A stretch of 64,000 nt of DNA from Astragalus membranaceus (GCA_039519185.1 CM076847.1:21139251-21203250); one strand, 5' to 3'. Positions 1-11,045 are shown, numbered from the stretch's first letter. Translations and numbers: made by a program. Notes: generated by a model not told the origin, from the sequence alone.

Positions 1-1409
1 AATGCTGTTGCTGTTTTTGTAAATAATGCTGTTGCTGTTTTTTATAAATGATGCTGTTACTGTTTTTATTAAGATGCTGTTGCTGTTAATTTTTAGTTGC
101 TGTTTTCAATTAAAATAGGCGCTGTTTTCGTCGTCAAAGTGTTGTTGTTTTCGCTATTTTATAAATTAAAATAGGTATTGTTTTGTCGTCAAAGTGTTGC
201 TGTTTTCCAATTAAAATGGGTGCTGTTTTTGCTGTCAAAATGTTGCTGTTTTTCCAACTAAATTATGTGCTGTTGCTGTTTTGTTAATGAAATATAAGCC
301 GCTGTTTTCTTTGAAAATGACGTTTTGTATTGAAACATGAGCTGCTGTTTTCGTTGAAAATTATGCGTTGTTTTCCCAATTGTAAAGGTGGTGTTTCTTT
401 TTTTAAATTTTAAATGTGTTGTTAATCACTTCTAAATGTGTGTTTTCTCAAACTAAAAGGTGATGTTTCCTCCTAAATTATAAGTGTGACGTTCCCTTCT
501 GGATTTAAATGCGTTGTTGCTAATAATGTAAAGGTGATGTTTATGATGATGTCGTGATGTGATTGTGATGTTTATGATGCATATTAATGGTGAATATATC
601 TTGGTGATTGGTGAGTATATGAATTATTGGTGAGCAATATAAATACATCATTTGGTGTTTTGGTGTCATGGTGCATAATCATGGTGTAGCATGACCATAT
701 GCATTTCTGGTGAATAGGCCTCGGCCTCCTAAAATATTTTGGTGTTTGGTGAATGCCCTCAAGGCAATTTTGGTGATGGATCCACATGCATATGCCCAGT
801 GGAGTTTCGGGTTGCATTTCATACATTGCATACACGTCCTGTGTTTGATTGCGTCTTCTTAAACTAATGGTGTAACTGTATTCTGGGTGTAACTGTATTT
901 GGTGTGACGGTACTCGGTGTAACAGTATTCGGCGTAACTGGATTTGGTGTAACTGTATTGATGGCGTAGTTAAATTGATGGTATCCCTGGTGTGCCTATT
1001 ATACTGTGTTTCTTGTTTTATCCATTATTATCTATGTATTGAGACTCACCCTACTGCGTCGTGTTGCCTCGTATGTCGGCAACCTGCAGGTGACGGTGAC
1101 TGAAGGTGGCTAGAGATTCTTCTTCTAGTTTGGTCGAGTCGGCTCTGATACGTAGCACTCGGGAGGGTTGTCCTTGTGTCTTTCCTTATGTGTTATGTAT
1201 ATGCCTTTCTAAGTTGTAAACCTTTTGAAGTATGATTGCCAAGTTAAACCTTTTTATTTCCGCTGCATGTTTTTGAAAAGAAGTTAGTTATAATCAAAGT
1301 ACGCTGTTTGCGAAGTGGTGTTCCGGTTCGAAAAATGTGACACTCTTTTGGCGCGAAAAACTCTGATATTTTCTTAATAAACCGTTGGGTAGAAAAAGGG
1401 GGTGTTACA
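1..1409 (+). repeat. Element G, LTR copy 1 (3' part only)
   Basis: This is the 3' portion of a long terminal repeat whose full-length copy is 1722-4242. It ends TGTTACA at 1403-1409 and is followed by a primer-binding site. It opens inside a degenerate GCTGTTGCTGTTT tract (1-370), continues through a GGTGATGTT/GGTGAATAT-rich stretch, and contains the GCATATGCCCAGTGGAG motif near 790-806. The second copy lacks about 13 bp near 670-683; otherwise the copies are nearly identical, so the array is young. Short ORFs here are shadows of non-coding LTR. Confidence 0.9.
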
Positions 1410-1721
1410 TTAGTGGTATCAGAGCAATGGTTGGTCCGTCCGGCCAAGTCGTCGAGTCGTTGCGTCGGTTAGCGACCAACTGTTGTCTTTTTAGTGCTAA
1501 CCAATGTTTGCGTTGCAGGTACATCAAAAGTTGCCAATGGTAAGTGATCTAGTAGGGGAGACATCCCTACTAGTGTTATGTGTTTTGTGTATCCCTATGT
1601 GCTGTTGTCTGGTTTGTTTTTGACCTTCCCTGCTGTGTGAACTGTGTGTGATTGTTAGTGGGAGAGTGTTAGTTTTAGCGGGTAAATTTCGAGGGCGAAA
1701 TTCTTTTTAGGGGGGGAGAGT
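1410..1721 (+). mobile_element. Element G interior 1, 312 bp, non-coding
   Basis: The whole interior between two LTRs is 312 bp. It starts with TTAG and then TGGTATCAGAGC at 1414-1425, the primer-binding site complementary to initiator tRNA-Met used by many plant gypsy elements. It ends with a polypurine tract (AGGGGGGGAGAG, about 1709-1720). Just before that, AATTTCGAGGGCGAAATTC resembles the end of Tekay-like pol. No gag or pol remains. A GCAG/GTACATC acceptor-like and ATG/GTAAGT donor-like pair sits near 1520-1545. It is best read as an extreme deletion derivative that keeps only the reverse-transcription signals. Confidence 0.85.
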
Positions 1722-4242
1722 TGTAACAGCCCGAAAATAATAGATTAATTTTCTAGTTAATTAAATGAGGTTTAGGTGGTAGGAGATAATTAATTAATTG
1801 ATTTAATTAATTATTTAGGGTTTTGAGTGTTAAATAAATAGAATTATTTATTTGGATAATTGGACCTAGGGTTAGGTTTAGATGGTGGTGGCGAGTTGAA
1901 GTGGATTAGGAGAAGCCCACGATTAGGTCATTAAGTGGAAGCCCATGTCCATTAAGCTAGGCGCCTATATGATGCCAATCTTAGGGTTTGGTGATTCATT
2001 CCAACACTTTAGAAAAAATAGAGAGAGTGGGACGGCTTGGAGAGAGGAGAGGCGTGAAACCCTAAGAGAGAGATGAAAGAAGAAGGGCGCAAAACCCTAG
2101 TGGAAAAGAAGATGTGTACGGCCAAACCCTAGAGGAGAGAGAGAGGAAGATTTCGCATGCACCAAGGAGGGAGAGGAGGATCTTAGTTGCTGAACTTTGA
2201 TGGTAGCTTGCTCACCAAGAGATAGGTGTTCTTCAATTAATAAGGTAAGGGGGCTCTCGTTCATAGTTAATAATTTATAAACCACGAAATCATGGGGACT
2301 AGGTGTTAGGAGTAGTTGTTTAAATTCGTTCATGAAATATTGGGTGATTGGGTGATCGTTTGACGTACATGCAACTGAATGGAATTGTTATGCGAATATT
2401 CAATTTATAAAACCGTGATCGTTGGTGTTAAGGTGAGCTACATGAATTTAACACAATATGGGGTGTAGTAGGTGTTAATTGATGTGGAGATGTTTGGTTG
2501 TTAAATTGATATAATTGTATTGCCGTTTTATAAAATATATATAATGCTGTTTGTGCTGTTTTATGAACAATATAATTGCTGTTGATGCTTATAACATCTA
2601 TAGGTGGCTGTTTTTGCTGTTTTATTAGCTGTACATGTTGCTGTCACGATTTTATAAAATGCATAGGTTGCTGTTTGTGCTGTTTTTATAAAATTGATAT
2701 GTGCTGTAATTGTTTCATAAAATGGGTATATTGCTGTTTTTATTAATAATGCTGTTGCTGTTTTCATTAATAATGCTGTTGCTGTTTTTGTAAATAATGC
2801 TGTTGCTGTTTTTTTTATTAATAATGCTGTTGCTGTTTTCATTAATAATGCTGTTGCTGTTTTTGTAAATAATGCTGTTGCTGTTTTTTATAAATGATGT
2901 TGTTACTGTTTTTATTAAGATGCTGTTGCTGTTAATTTTTAGTTGCTGTTTTCAATTAAAATAGGCGCTGTTTTCGTCGTCAAAGTGTTGTTGTTTTCGC
3001 TATTTTACAAGTTAAAATAGGTGCTGTTTTGTCGTCAAAGTGTTGCTGTTTTCCAATTAAAATGGGTGCTGTTTTTGCTGTCAAAATGTTGCTGTTTTTC
3101 CAACTAAATTATGTGCTGTTGCTGTTTTGTTAATGAAATATAAGCCGCTGTTTTCTTTGATAATGACGTTTTGTATTGAAACATGAGCTGCTGTTTTCGT
3201 TGAAAATTATGCGTTGTTTTCCCAATTGTAAAGGTGGTGTTTCTTTTTTTAAATTTTAAATGTGTTGTTAATCACTTCTAAATGTGTGTTTTCTCAAACT
3301 AAAAGGTGATGTTTCCTCCTAAATTATAAGTGTGACGTTCCCTTCTGGATTTAAATGCGTTGTTGCTAATAATGTAAAGGTGATGTTTATGATGATGTCG
3401 TGATGTGATTGTGATGTTTATGATGCATATTAATGGTGAATATATCTTGGTGATTGGTGAGTATATGAATTATTGGTGAGCAATATAAATACATCATTTG
3501 GTGTTTTGGTGTCATGGTGTAGCATGACCATATGCATTTCTGGTGAATAGGCCTCGGCCTCCTAAAATATTTTGGTGTTTGGTGAATGCCCTCAAGGCAA
3601 TTTTGGTGATGGATCCACATGCATATGCCCAGTGGAGTTTCGGGTTGCATTTCATACATTGCATACACGTCCTGTGTTTGATTGCGTCTTCTTAAACTAA
3701 TGGTGTAACTGTATTCTGGGTGTAACTGTATTTGGTGTGACGGTACTCGGTGTAACAGTATTCGGCGTAACTGGATTTGGTGTAACTGTATTGATGGCGT
3801 AGTTAAATTGATGGTATCCCTGGTGTGCCTATTATACTGTGTTTCTTGTTTTATCCATTATTATCTATGTATTGAGACTCACCCTACTGCGTCGTGTTGC
3901 CTCGTATGTCGGCAACCTGCAGGTGACGGTGACTGAAGGTGGCTAGAGATTCTTCTTCTAGTTTGGTCGAGTCGGCTCTGATACGTAGCACTCGGGAGGG
4001 TTGTCCTTGTGTCTTTCCTTATGTGTTATGTATATGCCTTTCTAAGTTGTAAACCTTTTGAAGTATGATTGCCAAGTTAAACCTTTTTATTTCCGCTGCA
4101 TGTTTTTGAAAAGAAGTTAGTTATAATCAAAGTACGCTGTTTGCGAAGTGGTGTTCCGGTTCGAAAAATGTGACACTCTTTTGGCGCGAAAAACTCTGAT
4201 ATTTTCTTAATAAACCGTTGGGTAGAAAAAGGGGGTGTTACA
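1722..4242 (+). repeat. Element G, LTR copy 2 (full length, 2521 bp)
   Basis: The LTR starts TGTAACAGCCCGAAAA directly after the polypurine tract and ends TGTTACA directly before the PBS at 4247-4258. It contains, in order: an AT-rich U3, a purine-rich leader with AAACCCTAG motifs (2030-2200), a predicted splice donor at 2245, a GCTGTTGCTG tract (2540-3190), a GGTGATGTT-rich zone (3220-3620), a predicted acceptor at 3921-3922 and a CTGATACGTAGCACTCGGGAGGG block (about 3980). It corresponds to LTRs H, F and B, but is a distinct family by sequence. Confidence 0.92.
2245..3922 (+). other. Predicted intron inside G LTR (1678 bp)
   Basis: The donor is AATAAG/GTAAGGGG at 2244/2245 and the acceptor is CAACCTGCAG/GTGACGGTGACTGAAGG at 3922/3923. 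The same pair of sites, with similar flanks, occurs in solo LTR H (18779-20559), solo LTR F (55811-57442) and, on the minus strand, in B's LTR (16874 to 15525). Conservation of both boundaries in LTRs whose intervening sequence has diverged is what supports a real intron. No transcript evidence is available here. Confidence 0.55.
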
Positions 4243-4554
4243 TTAGTGGTATCAGAGCAATGGTTGGTCCGTCCGGCCAAGTCGTCGAGTCGTTGCGTCG
4301 GTTAGCGACCAACTGTTGTCTTTTTAGTGCTAACCAATGTTTGCGTTGCAGGTACATCAAAAGTTGCCAATGGTAAGTGATCTAGTAGGGGAGACATCCC
4401 TACTAGTGTTATGTGTTTTGTGTATCCCTATGTGCTGTTGTCTGGTTTGTTTTTGACCTTCCCTGCTGTGTGAACTGTGTGTGATTGTTAGTGGGAGAGT
4501 GTTAGTTTTAGCGGGTAAATTTCGAGGGCGAAATTCTTTTTAGGGGGGGAGAGT
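4243..4554 (+). mobile_element. Element G interior 2, 312 bp, non-coding
   Basis: This is a second, nearly identical copy of the 312-bp interior: PBS TGGTATCAGAGC at 4247-4258, polypurine tract ending at 4554, then the next TGTAACA. The exact 2833-bp spacing from interior 1 shows that the unit LTR-plus-interior is tandemly repeated, which fits unequal recombination between LTRs of neighbouring or nested copies. Confidence 0.88.
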
Positions 4555-6244
4555 TGTAACAGCCCGAAAATAATAGATTAATTTTCTAGTTAATTAAATG
4601 AGGTTTAGGTGGTAGGAGATAATTAATTAATTGATTTAATTAATTATTTAGGGTTTTGAGTGTTAAATAAATAGAATTATTTATTTGGATAATTGGACCT
4701 AGGGTTAGGTTTAGATGGTGGTGGCGAGTTGAAGTGGATTAGGAGAAGCCCACGATTAGGTCATTAAGTGGAAGCCCATGTCCATTAAGCTAGGCGCCTA
4801 TATGATGCCAATCTTAGGGTTTGGTGATTCATTCCAACACTTTAGAAAAAATAGAGAGAGTGGGACGGCTTGGAGAGAGGAGAGGCGTGAAACCCTAAGA
4901 GAGAGATGAAAGAAGAAGGGCGCAAAACCCTAGTGGAAAAGAAGATGTGTACGGCCAAACCCTAGAGGAGAGAGAGAGGAAGATTTCGCATGCACCAAGG
5001 AGGGAGAGGAGGATCTTAGTTGCTGAACTTTGATGGTAGCTTGCTCACCAAGAGATAGGTGTTCTTCAATTAATAAGGTAAGGGGGCTCTCGTTCATAGT
5101 TAATAATTTATAAACCACGAAATCATGAGGACTAGGTGTTAGGAGTAGTTGTTTAAATTCGTTCATGAAATATTGGGTGATTGGGTGATCGTTTGACGTA
5201 CATGCAACTGAATGGAATTGTTATGCGAATATTCAATTTATAAAACCGTGATCGTTGGTGTTAAGGTGAGCTACATGAATTTAACACAATATGGGGTGTA
5301 GTAGGTGTTAATTGATGTGGAGATGTTTGGTTGTTAAATTGATATAATTGTATTGCCGTTTTATAAAATATATATATATAGTGCTGTTTGTGCTGTTTTA
5401 TGAACAATATAATTGCTGTTGATGCTTATAACATCTATAGGTGGCTGTTTTTGCTGTTTTATTAGCTGTGCATGTTGCTGTCACGATTTTATAAAATGCA
5501 TAGGTTGCTGTTTGTGCTGTTTTTATAAAATAGATATGTGCTGTAATTGTTTCATAAAATGGGTATATTGCTGTTTTTATTAATAATGTTGTTGCTGTTT
5601 TCATTAATAATGCTGTTGCTGTTTTTGTAAATAATGATGTTGCTGTTTTTTTTATTAATAATGCTGTTGCTGTTTTCATTAATAATGCTGTTGCTGTTTT
5701 TGTAAATAATGCTGTTGCTGTTTTTTATAAATGATGCTGTTACTGTTTTTATTAAGATGTTGTTGCTGTTAATTTTTAGTTGCTGTTTTCAATTAAAATA
5801 GGCGCTGTTTTCGTCGTCAAAGTGTTGTTGTTTTCGCTATTTTATAAATTAAAATAGGTATTGTTTTGTCGTCAAAGTGTTGCTGTTTTCCAATTAAAAT
5901 GGGTGCTGTTTTTGCTGTCAAAATGTTGCTGTTTTTCCAACTAAATTATGTGCTGTTGCTGTTTTGTTAATGAAATATAAGCCGCTGTTTTCTTTGAAAA
6001 TGACGTTTTGTATTGAAACATGAGTTGCTGTTTTCGTTGAAAATTATGCGTTGTTTTCCCAATTGTAAAGGTGGTGTTTCTTTTTTTAAATTTTAAATGT
6101 GTTGTTAATCACTTCTAAATGTGTGTTTTCTCAAACTAAAAGGTGATGTTTCCTCCTAAATTATAAGTGTGACGTTCCCTTCTGGATTTAAATGCGTTGT
6201 TGCTAATAATGTAAAGGTGATGTTTATGATGATGTCGTGATGTG
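4555..6244 (+). repeat. Element G, LTR copy 3 (5' part, cut by assembly gap)
   Basis: The third LTR starts TGTAACAGCCCGAAAA at 4555 and runs with very few substitutions relative to copy 2 until the run of Ns. Its predicted splice donor is near 5078. The remaining roughly 830 bp of LTR would fall inside or beyond the gap. Confidence 0.9.
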
Positions 6245-6744
6245 NNNNNNNNNNNNNNNNNNNNNNNNNNNNNNNNNNNNNNNNNNNNNNNNNNNNNNNN
6301 NNNNNNNNNNNNNNNNNNNNNNNNNNNNNNNNNNNNNNNNNNNNNNNNNNNNNNNNNNNNNNNNNNNNNNNNNNNNNNNNNNNNNNNNNNNNNNNNNNNN
6401 NNNNNNNNNNNNNNNNNNNNNNNNNNNNNNNNNNNNNNNNNNNNNNNNNNNNNNNNNNNNNNNNNNNNNNNNNNNNNNNNNNNNNNNNNNNNNNNNNNNN
6501 NNNNNNNNNNNNNNNNNNNNNNNNNNNNNNNNNNNNNNNNNNNNNNNNNNNNNNNNNNNNNNNNNNNNNNNNNNNNNNNNNNNNNNNNNNNNNNNNNNNN
6601 NNNNNNNNNNNNNNNNNNNNNNNNNNNNNNNNNNNNNNNNNNNNNNNNNNNNNNNNNNNNNNNNNNNNNNNNNNNNNNNNNNNNNNNNNNNNNNNNNNNN
6701 NNNNNNNNNNNNNNNNNNNNNNNNNNNNNNNNNNNNNNNNNNNN
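6245..6744. other. Assembly gap, 500 Ns
   Basis: There are exactly 500 unknown bases, a round size typical of a scaffold placeholder. It interrupts LTR copy 3 of array G. The sequence on the far side is unrelated to the LTR, so at least the LTR's 3' end is missing, and possibly more array units. Confidence 0.97.
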
Positions 6745-7103
6745 GTTTGGTGGAGGAGTTGGATTGGGCTTGGTGGAGGAGTTGGATATGGGTTAGGTTT
6801 ATGCGAATTGGGCATAAGGTTTGGTGGATCAGTTGGATATGGGTTAGGTTTATGCGAATTGGGCATAAGGTTTGGTGGAGGAGTGGGCTTTAGATGGCCC
6901 AATCCTAAATGCACCTCTATCTATTTTTTACAAACCTCCCCTATTTACTCCTTTGCTTATTTTGTTTCTCTACTTCTAATTATTATTATTATTATTATTT
7001 TTTTAAAAAAAATTGGAACTTGTAGCAAACAAAAATAAAATAAAACATGGCATAAAATAATTATTTTTATAGATAAAATTTCTTATTTTTGGATAGGACA
7101 AAA
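6745..7103 (+). repeat. LTR 3'-end fragment with 51-bp tandem repeats
   Basis: The stretch ends GGACAAAATTAGGGTGTTACA, the type of 3' terminus seen in elements A and E. It contains two copies of a 51-bp unit (from 6781 and 6832) built on GGATATGGGTTAGGTTTATG, an ATT microsatellite (about 6980-7000) and A/T-rich sequence. The ORFs across this stretch are repeat artefacts. It is probably the end of a LARD-like LTR whose body lies in the gap. Confidence 0.6.
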
Positions 7104-7248
7104 TTAGGGTGTTACAGCGATGGGCATCGCTTTTTAGGAAGCGCTGCCCATTGTGGTAGTGGAATCAGCAGCGCCAAGTTTAGCAGCGCTCAAAAGCGCT
7201 GCCCATGGCTAAAAAAAAGTGCTGCCCATCCCCAAATCTGTTGTTGTG
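7104..7248. mobile_element. CACTA-type transposon end fragment
   Basis: This short segment has repeated AGCGCTGCCCAT motifs in both orientations and ends AACAGATTTG-like as ...CAAATCTGTTGTTGTG. Read from the right it starts CACAACAACAGATTTGGGG, resembling the terminus and subterminal repeats of plant En/Spm (CACTA) elements. The other end is missing. It abuts the truncated 5' LTR of element C, so it probably inserted into that LTR. Confidence 0.5.
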
Positions 7249-7385
7249 TCACACGCTGACTTGAGCGTCGGAGTGTCCTTGCAGGTACCAACCCACCTCG
7301 GATCGGAACGGAGCTCAGTTGATCAAGACCTACAACTACCAACTATCCCGGATCGTCCAGAGATTCAGAGATACGATACAGAACA
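7249..7385 (+). repeat. Element C 5' LTR remnant (last 137 bp)
   Basis: It matches the end of the 3' LTR at 40545-40681 (CGCTGACTTGAGC, GGATCGGAACGGAGCTCAG, ATTCAGAGATACG, ACAGAACA) with scattered substitutions. The first roughly 200 bp of the LTR are gone, replaced by the CACTA end at 7104-7248. Confidence 0.85.
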
Positions 7386-7403
7386 TTGGCGACCAAAGTG
7401 GGA
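7386..7403 (+). other. Element C primer-binding site
   Basis: TTGGCGACCAAAGTGGGA follows the LTR terminus ACAGAACA directly. It begins with the TGG expected opposite a tRNA CCA end. The PBS of element D (TTGGCACGCCAAGTGGGA) is similar. I do not assign the tRNA. Confidence 0.65.
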
Positions 7404-7445
7404 GGATCTTATACTCTAGTTCCTCTCCCATATCCTTGACTAACA

Positions 7446-7807
7446 ATGGCTCCAACGTTACGATAGAGGGCTATCCCGAGTATCATTGATGGACCGGTCC
7501 TACAGTAGGTGACTCTAGAAGGAGTGGCAGTTACCTTACCCCTTAGCCTGGCGCATGCTCGAAACTCGGCTACGACTATGGTTCCCGTGGGCTCAGCCCG
7601 GAATCGACTCCCACCTCCCCCTCAGACGGTCCAAGTGCCAGTCGATGCTGTCCAACAGCTCGTCCAGTTGCTAAATCGGCAAGCCGAGGCCGACCAGCAA
7701 AGAAGCCAACGCTACACCTGGCTAGAAGCTGAGATTGCTGAGATTCGGGCTCGGAACATCCCAGATCGGAGTTCCCCTAAGCGTAACTCTCTCCTAGTCG
7801 AAAGACT
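7446..7807 (+). pseudogene. Element C gag, N-terminal part
   Basis: The start is probably ATG at 7446 (AACAATGGCTCC context), in frame with the long open stretch from 7509 but separated from it by stop codons. The readable part has a proline/valine-rich segment followed by a predicted coiled-coil with LLNRQAEADQQR and WLEAEIAEIRAR, typical of the region before the gag core in plant Tat-like elements. It should encode the capsid-forming polyprotein that packages element RNA. The reading is broken at 7808 by a CACTA insertion and resumes at 9887. Confidence 0.65.
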
Positions 7808-8269
7808 CACTACAAAAAAAGACGGATTAGCGACGGATTTTAGCGACAGACAGTGCGTCCGTCGCTAAAATCAATATTAGCGACGGAAATGTACTCCTTT
7901 AGCGACGGATTGGGTTTTGGTTAAAAACGAGGTATTTAGCGACGGAAATTGGCTAAATTAGCAACGGATTCAACATGGCGCAAAATTTGAAAATTTTGGT
8001 TCGAATTAGCGACGGATTTCCCTCGCTAAAAATCCGTCGCTAATCTTTGGAAACTGTGCCACTGACTGTTGCAGTTTATTTGACACGTGACCAAAGTTAG
8101 CGACGGAATTTCCTCACTAAATCCGTCGCTAATCTTTGGGAAATGTGCCACTCTGACCGTTGCAGCTTATTTGACATGTGACCAAAGTTAGCGACGGAAT
8201 TCCCTCACTAAATTCGTCGCTAAATGTTAATTTTTTTTTATAAAGCCAAATTCTTTCTTCCCACTTTCA

Positions 8270-8725
8270 TTTCTTCCTCTTCTCCGTTTTCCTCTTCCTC
8301 TTTCATTTCTTCCTCTTCCTCTTTCATTTCTTCTTTCCACCACCACCATCATCTTCTCCCTTCAACACCACACCACCACCACCACCACACCATCCTCTTT
8401 CATTTCTTCCTCTTCCTCTTTCATTTCTTCTTACCACCACCACCATCATCTTCTCCCTTCAACACCACACCACCACCACCATCACCACACCATTTTTTTC
8501 TTCCCTTATCTCCCCAACCCCTTATCTCTCCCTCTCTCTATTTGAACCTCACCACCACCACCACCACACCATTTTTTTCTCCCCTTATATCCCCAACCCC
8601 TTATCTCTCCCTCTCTCTATCTGAACCTCACCACCACCACCACGCCATTTTTTCTCCCCTTATCTCCCTAACTCCTTATCTCTTCCTCTCTCTATCTGAA
8701 CTTCACCACCACCACCACCACAAAC
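8270..8725. repeat. Pyrimidine-rich minisatellite in CACTA 1
   Basis: At least five imperfect units, each about 75-95 bp, made of CACCACCACCACCACACC followed by TTTCTTCC/CTCCCCTTATCTCCC and CTCTCCCTCTCTCTATCTGAAC. The two sub-types are adjacent (two units around 8270-8480, three around 8490-8725). The 239-residue histidine/serine/proline-rich ORF across it (8224-8943) is a by-product of the repeat and not a gene. Confidence 0.8.
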
Positions 8726-8834
8726 ACCACCACACCACCAGCATTTTTTTCATAAAAAAAGAAATATTAGCGACGGATTTTAGCGACGGATATTCGTCGC
8801 TAATACTGATTAATCATAGCCTGACACCCGCCAG

Positions 8835-9718
8835 CTATGAAGCCCCGATACTTGAAAAATGGAGACGTACCCGTGTCGGATACGTATCCGATACCGATAC
8901 GCACCCGATACTTCTCGATACGTACCCAAAGAGTATCTATTAATTTTTTAATTTTTTTTAAAAAATATTTGACTCGATACTTTTCAGATACATCTTTGAT
9001 ACTTCTTACCAACTAAGGATACTTCTCAAATACTTTTTCGATACCTCTTACCAACTAAGCACATGATTGTCACTCATATATGATACACTTTAATATATAC
9101 CTCAATAACTAAAAGACAAAATTATATGTTTTTTCGTAATACAATAATAGAAGAAATAATACATTGTGATATGAGTGAGATAAATATATGTAACTATCTC
9201 TACTTGATAAGATCACAAGTATTTATTTCTACAATGTGATGAATATATATTGACTAATGATATACTTATGTTTTATTGACCAATTACGTACTAATATGAA
9301 TATCTTAGTCTATAAAAAGTCATCTATTTCTGCCACTGACTATTCGTATTATACGATTTCGGGTGTATCAGTTACTTGTCCACCATTACTTTTTATGAAT
9401 AGTCACTCATACATAGGTGTGTCGGTTGTCCTCTTCCTTTCATCCATATATTTTCTGTGTGATATTTTTATCTATTTGGGCAGTTTTTTTTTTCATATCT
9501 ATAAAATGCAATATTTCAGTTTTTCATCTTTGTTTTGTTCTATTTGTGTTTCTATTCTATTTTATTTTTTCTGTTATGTTTTTATATATTTAAATTTTAA
9601 TTTAATTTTTTATTAAAGTATCCCAGCCGTGTCGTATCTTGATTTTCAAAATTTTCCCGTATCCCTGTATCCGTATCGTGTCGTATCCCGTATCGTATCC
9701 GGTATCCAGGCTTCATAG
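8835..9718. mobile_element. hAT-like non-autonomous element nested in CACTA 1
   Basis: The ends are inverted: CTATGAAGCCCCGATAC at 8835 and the complement of CTATGAAGCCTGGATACC ending at 9718. GTATCC/GGATAC motifs are dense next to both ends. The 8-bp flanks CCCGCCAG (8827-8834) and CCGGCAAG (9719-9726) match at 6 of 8 positions, fitting a decayed 8-bp hAT target duplication. The interior is A/T-rich and non-coding. Confidence 0.68.
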
Positions 9719-9886
9719 CCGGCAAGTAATTAGCGACGGATTTTATTCCGTCGCTATCCATTAGCGACGAGATTTTTAGCGACGAAATTGGTCCGTCGCT
9801 AATTCAATCGCTAACAGTCATTAGCGAGGGAAAAACAGGCACTAACGAGGGAAAAATCCGTCGCTAATGCACTGTTTTTTGTAGTG

Positions 9887-11045
9887 TCATGGTCGTAGGC
9901 GCCACGAATCTCCGGCTTGGAGGAGACACCATCATCGCTCTCCTTCTCGTCATAGAGGAGGACGAGGATCGGGGACTCCCCCAAGTCGGACTCCTGATGA
10001 TACCTACTATCCTGAGGATTCCCCTCATCCTAGCTCGTCTCTGGCTTCCTCTTCTCCGAAGCGAAGTTCCAGAAGCCGGGATAGATCCCCGAGACAGGAA
10101 CGTCGGTGCCCACGCTCGTGGAGGTCCCCCGACAAATATGACTACCGACGGTCTCCACCCCGGGAGAGGCCGGCAAAGCGTAAAGGTCCTTTCACAAGCA
10201 AGATCGACTATTTTCCGGTCCCGAAGCACCTCGAGAAACCCCCGCAGGGTTTAAAAATGCATGATGGAACTGGCGATTCTGATCGCCACCTCGACTATTT
10301 TGACAAGGTGATGCAATACCGAAATGTCCCGAAGGAGATTAAGTGTCGAATTTTCCCTCTCACTCTAGAGAAAGTGGATTTGGATTGGTTCCGGGCCCTT
10401 AAGCCAAACACTGTCTCTTCGTGGGATCACTTGGCTAAGCTTTTCTCTGCTCACTTTTCCCACTCCAAGATGAAGCTGAAATGCCGAAACGTGCTGCAAG
10501 CAACTCGGCAAGGCGAGAATGAGTCTCTCCGGGACTATATAGAGAGATTCAACCGTGAAGCAGCGCAAGTCCGGAACCTTGACGACTCTTTCCGACACTA
10601 TTTCATGGAGGTGGGACTTCGTGAAGGGAGTATCTTTTAGATCGATGTCGGAGTAAACCAGTCCGAGTCTCTCGTGGATTTCCTCTAGAGGTCTCAAAAG
10701 TACATCGATCATGAAGAATGGGTTAACGAAGGAAGGTCACATGTCAAGACCGGAGGACTTGAGCCCCAGAATGAGAAAGAAAATCGAAACGACATGGAGT
10801 CGAGTCCCCGCAACCAGCATCAATAGTATTCCGATCTAAACGAAACCAGAGCCAAAATTTGGGTAGAATGTATGAACACCGAGTTTAAAGAGGTCAGGTT
10901 CCCCGATCCACTCCCGCACAGGCCGGGGCAGCGATCCAACAAATACTGTCGGTATCACCGAAGTAATGGTCATGACACCAACTGCTGCAATGCCTTGAAG
11001 GAAGATATTGAAGACCTGATCAAGAAAGGGAAGCTAAGCTAGTAT
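9887..11045 (+). pseudogene. Element C gag, core and C-terminal part
   Basis: After the CACTA, gag resumes with an Arg/Ser-rich stretch and then a Retrotrans_gag-type core: GTGDSDRHLDYFDKVMQYR at 10267 onward, then WDHLAKLFSAHF and RQGENESLRDYIERFNREA, ending near 10640. An in-frame stop at 10638 is followed by recognisable sequence with the zinc-binding-like motif YCRYHRSNGHDTNCCNALK (about 10940-11000), the usual gag tail of Tat-like elements. More stops follow (about 10686, 10825, 11039). The role would be nucleocapsid assembly and RNA binding; this copy cannot make a full protein. Confidence 0.8.

Larger units (their letters stand above)
7808..9886. mobile_element. CACTA (En/Spm-type) non-autonomous transposon 1
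   Basis: The terminal inverted repeats are perfect over 12 bp: CACTACAAAAAA at 7808-7819 and TTTTTTGTAGTG at 9875-9886. Dense subterminal repeats of TTAGCGACGGA in both orientations occupy about 7825-8225, 8765-8815 and 9727-9870, the class of site bound by CACTA transposases. There is no transposase. Inside are a pyrimidine-rich minisatellite and a nested hAT-like element. It interrupts element C's gag. The 3-bp flanks (ACT left, TCA right) are not identical, so no target-site duplication is evident. Confidence 0.88.

Noticed and set aside
6156..6914. ORFs of 184-252 residues spanning the gap
   Set aside because: They are mostly unknown residues translated from Ns.
8224..8943. 239-residue His/Ser/Pro-rich ORF
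   Set aside because: It coincides with a pyrimidine minisatellite and runs over the CACTA subterminal repeats and into a nested element; no domain.
7805..9889. 3-bp target duplication for CACTA 1
   Set aside because: Flanks ACT and TCA differ; shifting the border by a base does not give a match.
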